Shown here: positions 62,417-64,000 of the stretch, piece by piece
How the letters are laid out: each line of letters starts with the position of its first letter
How positions within the stretch are numbered: position 1 is the first letter of the stretch
Source: Brachybacterium subflavum
Lineage (GTDB): Bacteria; Actinomycetota; Actinomycetes; Actinomycetales; Dermabacteraceae
Length of the DNA: 64,000 nt
Direction of reading: 5' to 3'
Assembly (NCBI RefSeq): GCF_009299795.1
Contig: NZ_VIGP01000004.1
Coordinates: 326,992-390,991 of the forward strand
Notes under the pieces: generated by a model
Seen by the model: the letters and a program-made list of their open reading frames with translations, nothing else
What the model was told of the DNA's origin: nothing
Databases searched by the model: none
Program-made: the position numbers and the translations under genes

Positions 62417-64000
62417 TCACCTGCCGGTGAGCTGCCAGGCGTCCTCGCTCTCTCCCTCCGCGGAGTCGTAGTCGTCGTAGTAGTCGGTCGCGACGTCGCC
62501 CGCGTCGTGGGCGAGCGGGTCCTGGCCGTAGCGGTCGGGGGCGCCGCCCTGCGCCGAGGCGGAGGGGGCGGGTCCGCCGGGCCCCGCGGGCGCGTCCCCG
62601 GAGCCGTCGTCGCCCTCGTCCGCCCCGCCGTATCCGGCGTCGTCGTACGCGTCCTCGGAGTACCCGGCCCCGTCGCCCACGTCGGTGCCGGAGTCGAAGG
62701 GGGCGTCGGAGTCCGAGGGGGCGCGGCCCGCTGACCCGGGGTCGTCCTCGCCCTTGATGCGGGCGACGGCGCCGGCGAGGTCGTCGGGGCCGACGAGGAC
62801 GTCGCGGGACTTCGAGCCGATCGACGGGCCGACGATCTCGCGGGACTCGAGCAGGTCCATCAGGCGGCCGGCCTTGGCGAAGCCGACGCGGAGCTTGCGC
62901 TGCAGCATGGAGGTCGAGCCGAACTGCGTGGTCACCACGAGCTCGGCCGCCTGCAGCAGCACCTCGAGATCGTCGCCGATGTCGTCGTCGATCTGCTTCT
63001 TGGCCGCGGCGACGGTGACGTCCTCGCGGTAGTGCGGCTTCATCTGCTTCTTGACATGGTCGACGACCTTGTGGATCTCCGACTCGTTGACCCAGGCGAC
63101 CTGGGCGCGCATCGGCTTGGCCTTGCCCATCGGGTGGAACAGGGCGTCGCCCTGCCCGATGAGCTTCTCGGCCCCGGGGGAATCCAGGATCACGCGGGAG
63201 TCCTGGAGGGAGGAGGTCGAGAAGGCCAGGCGGCTGGGCACGTTCGCCTTGATGATGCCGGTGACCACGTCGACGCTCGGACGCTGGGTCGCGAGCACGA
63301 GGTGGATGCCGGCGGCGCGGGCCAGCTGCGTGATGCGCTGGATCGAGGCCTCGACGTCGCGCGGGGCGACCATCATCAGGTCCGCGAGCTCGTCGACGAC
63401 GACCAGCAGGTACGGGTACGGGGCGAGGCGCCGCTCGCTGCCCGCGGGCACCTCGACCTCCCCGGCGCGCACGGCCTTGTTGAAGTCGTCGATGTGCTTG
63501 AAGCCGAAGGTCGCGAGGTCGTCGTAGCGGGCGTCCATCTCCTTGACGACCCACTCGAGGGCCTCGGCGGCCTTCTTCGGGTTGGTGATGATTGGCGTGA
63601 TGAGGTGCGGGATGCCCTCGTAGATCGTGAGCTCCACGCGCTTGGGGTCCACGAGCACCATGCGCACCTCCTCCGGGGTGGCGCGCATGAGGATCGAGGT
63701 GATCATCGCGTTCACGAGGCTCGACTTGCCCGAGCCGGTGGCACCCGCGACCAGCAGGTGCGGCATCTTCGCGAGGTTCGCGACGACGTAGCCGCCCTCG
63801 ACGTCCTTGCCCACGCCCATCACCATCGGGTGCTCGTTGCGGGTCGCGACGGGGCTGCGCAGCACGTCGCCCAGGGCGACGGTCTCGCGGTCGGCGTTCG
63901 GGATCTCGATGCCGATGGCCTTCTTGCCCGGGATCGGCGAGAGGATGCGCACGTCCGAGCTCGCGACCGCGTACGAGATGTTCTTGTCGAGCGCTGTGAC
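62417..64000 (-). CDS. ftsK: DNA translocase FtsK, C-terminal part
   Basis: Septal DNA pump that clears and aligns chromosome dimers. The visible 527 residues, cut by the right edge, contain [19 protein letters not shown], Walker [40 protein letters not shown], Walker [21 protein letters not shown], and the gamma domain ([38 protein letters not shown]). After the gamma domain comes an unusual tail of about 120 residues rich in Asp, Gly, Ser and Glu (for example [20 protein letters not shown]) ending WQLTGR. FtsK normally ends soon after the gamma domain. The N-terminal membrane domain is outside the window. Confidence 0.96.
   Translation of the reverse strand, partial: VTALDKNISYAVASSDVRILSPIPGKKAIGIEIPNADRETVALGDVLRSPVATRNEHPMVMGVGKDVEGGYVVANLAKMPHLLVAGATGSGKSSLVNAMITSILMRATPEEVRMVLVDPKRVELTIYEGIPHLITPIITNPKKAAEALEWVVKEMDARYDDLATFGFKHIDDFNKAVRAGEVEVPAGSERRLAPYPYLLVVVDELADLMMVAPRDVEASIQRITQLARAAGIHLVLATQRPSVDVVTGIIKANVPSRLAFSTSSLQDSRVILDSPGAEKLIGQGDALFHPMGKAKPMRAQVAWVNESEIHKVVDHVKKQMKPHYREDVTVAAAKKQIDDDIGDDLEVLLQAAELVVTTQFGSTSMLQRKLRVGFAKAGRLMDLLESREIVGPSIGSKSRDVLVGPDDLAGAVARIKGEDDPGSAGRAPSDSDAPFDSGTDVGDGAGYSEDAYDDAGYGGADEGDDGSGDAPAGPGGPAPSASAQGGAPDRYGQDPLAHDAGDVATDYYDDYDSAEGESEDAWQLTGR

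Overview
The window is a very GC-rich, gene-dense stretch of actinobacterial chromosome and is almost entirely core genome. Evidence for an actinomycete: a division and cell-wall (dcw) cluster with SepF, YggT and DivIVA/Wag31 but no FtsA or Min genes next to FtsZ; actinobacterial marker families (DUF3040, DUF3046 beside recA, a SAV_6107-type protein, a PAC2 protein, a ClgR-like regulator); and the order recA-recX-miaB-gluABCD ... miaA-dapF-hflX ... lexA-LysM-nrdR. MurE carries the DNPR signature expected for meso-diaminopimelate peptidoglycan, and dapF is present. A Micrococcales member such as Brachybacterium/Dermabacteraceae is my guess, not proven here. I see no rRNA, tRNA, CRISPR array, insertion sequence or phage.

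Layout. 1-7.4 kb: the 3' end of pgi, a nucleobase permease, a metabolite/H+ MFS symporter, a GNAT acetyltransferase, an acyl-CoA-dehydrogenase-like flavoprotein and an exo/endonuclease-phosphatase-family protein. 7.4-13.1 kb: dnaE, then a small odd islet (DUF6308 gene and an overlapping antisense ORF) and one unknown gene. 13.3-34.8 kb: the dcw cluster on the minus strand, read from mraZ (34.7 kb) through rsmH, ftsL-like, ftsI, murE, murF, mraY, murD, ftsW, murG, murC, ftsQ, ftsZ, pgeF, sepF, yggT, divIVA, lspA and rluD. Most junctions overlap by 1-4 nt or abut; the larger gaps are at murG/murC, ftsQ/ftsZ, pgeF/sepF and yggT/divIVA. 35.3-42.6 kb: DUF3040, dinB, a SAV_6107-type protein, a spermidine-synthase-like protein, a cold-shock protein, a PAC2 protein and a HelD-type RNA-polymerase motor. 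42.7-50 kb: nrdR and a LysM protein divergent from lexA (with two SOS operators), dinG-type helicase, hflX, a methyltransferase and dapF. 50-58 kb: miaA, a YbjN-like gene, a decayed ugpB remnant joined to ugpQ, miaB and a four-gene glutamate-type ABC transporter. 58-64 kb: recX, recA, DUF3046, a ClgR-like regulator, pncC, pgsA and the 3' part of ftsK.

How the genes work together. Cell-wall precursor synthesis (MurC-G, MraY), the septal synthase (FtsW-FtsI), the Z ring (FtsZ, SepF), polar growth (DivIVA) and chromosome translocation (FtsK) share the window with the DNA-damage network (LexA, RecA, RecX, DinB, a DinG-type helicase and a LysM protein that fits the SOS division suppressors YneA/DivS/ChiZ). 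The sequence shows matching SOS operators at lexA, the LysM gene and recA, and MraZ boxes in the mraZ leader. I found no clearly undescribed system. The most interesting points are the ugpB-ugpQ remnant, the DUF6308 islet, long unstructured tails on FtsQ, FtsW and FtsK, a hairpin built into the start of pgeF, the absence of yggS, and a perfect 28-bp inverted repeat downstream of pgi.
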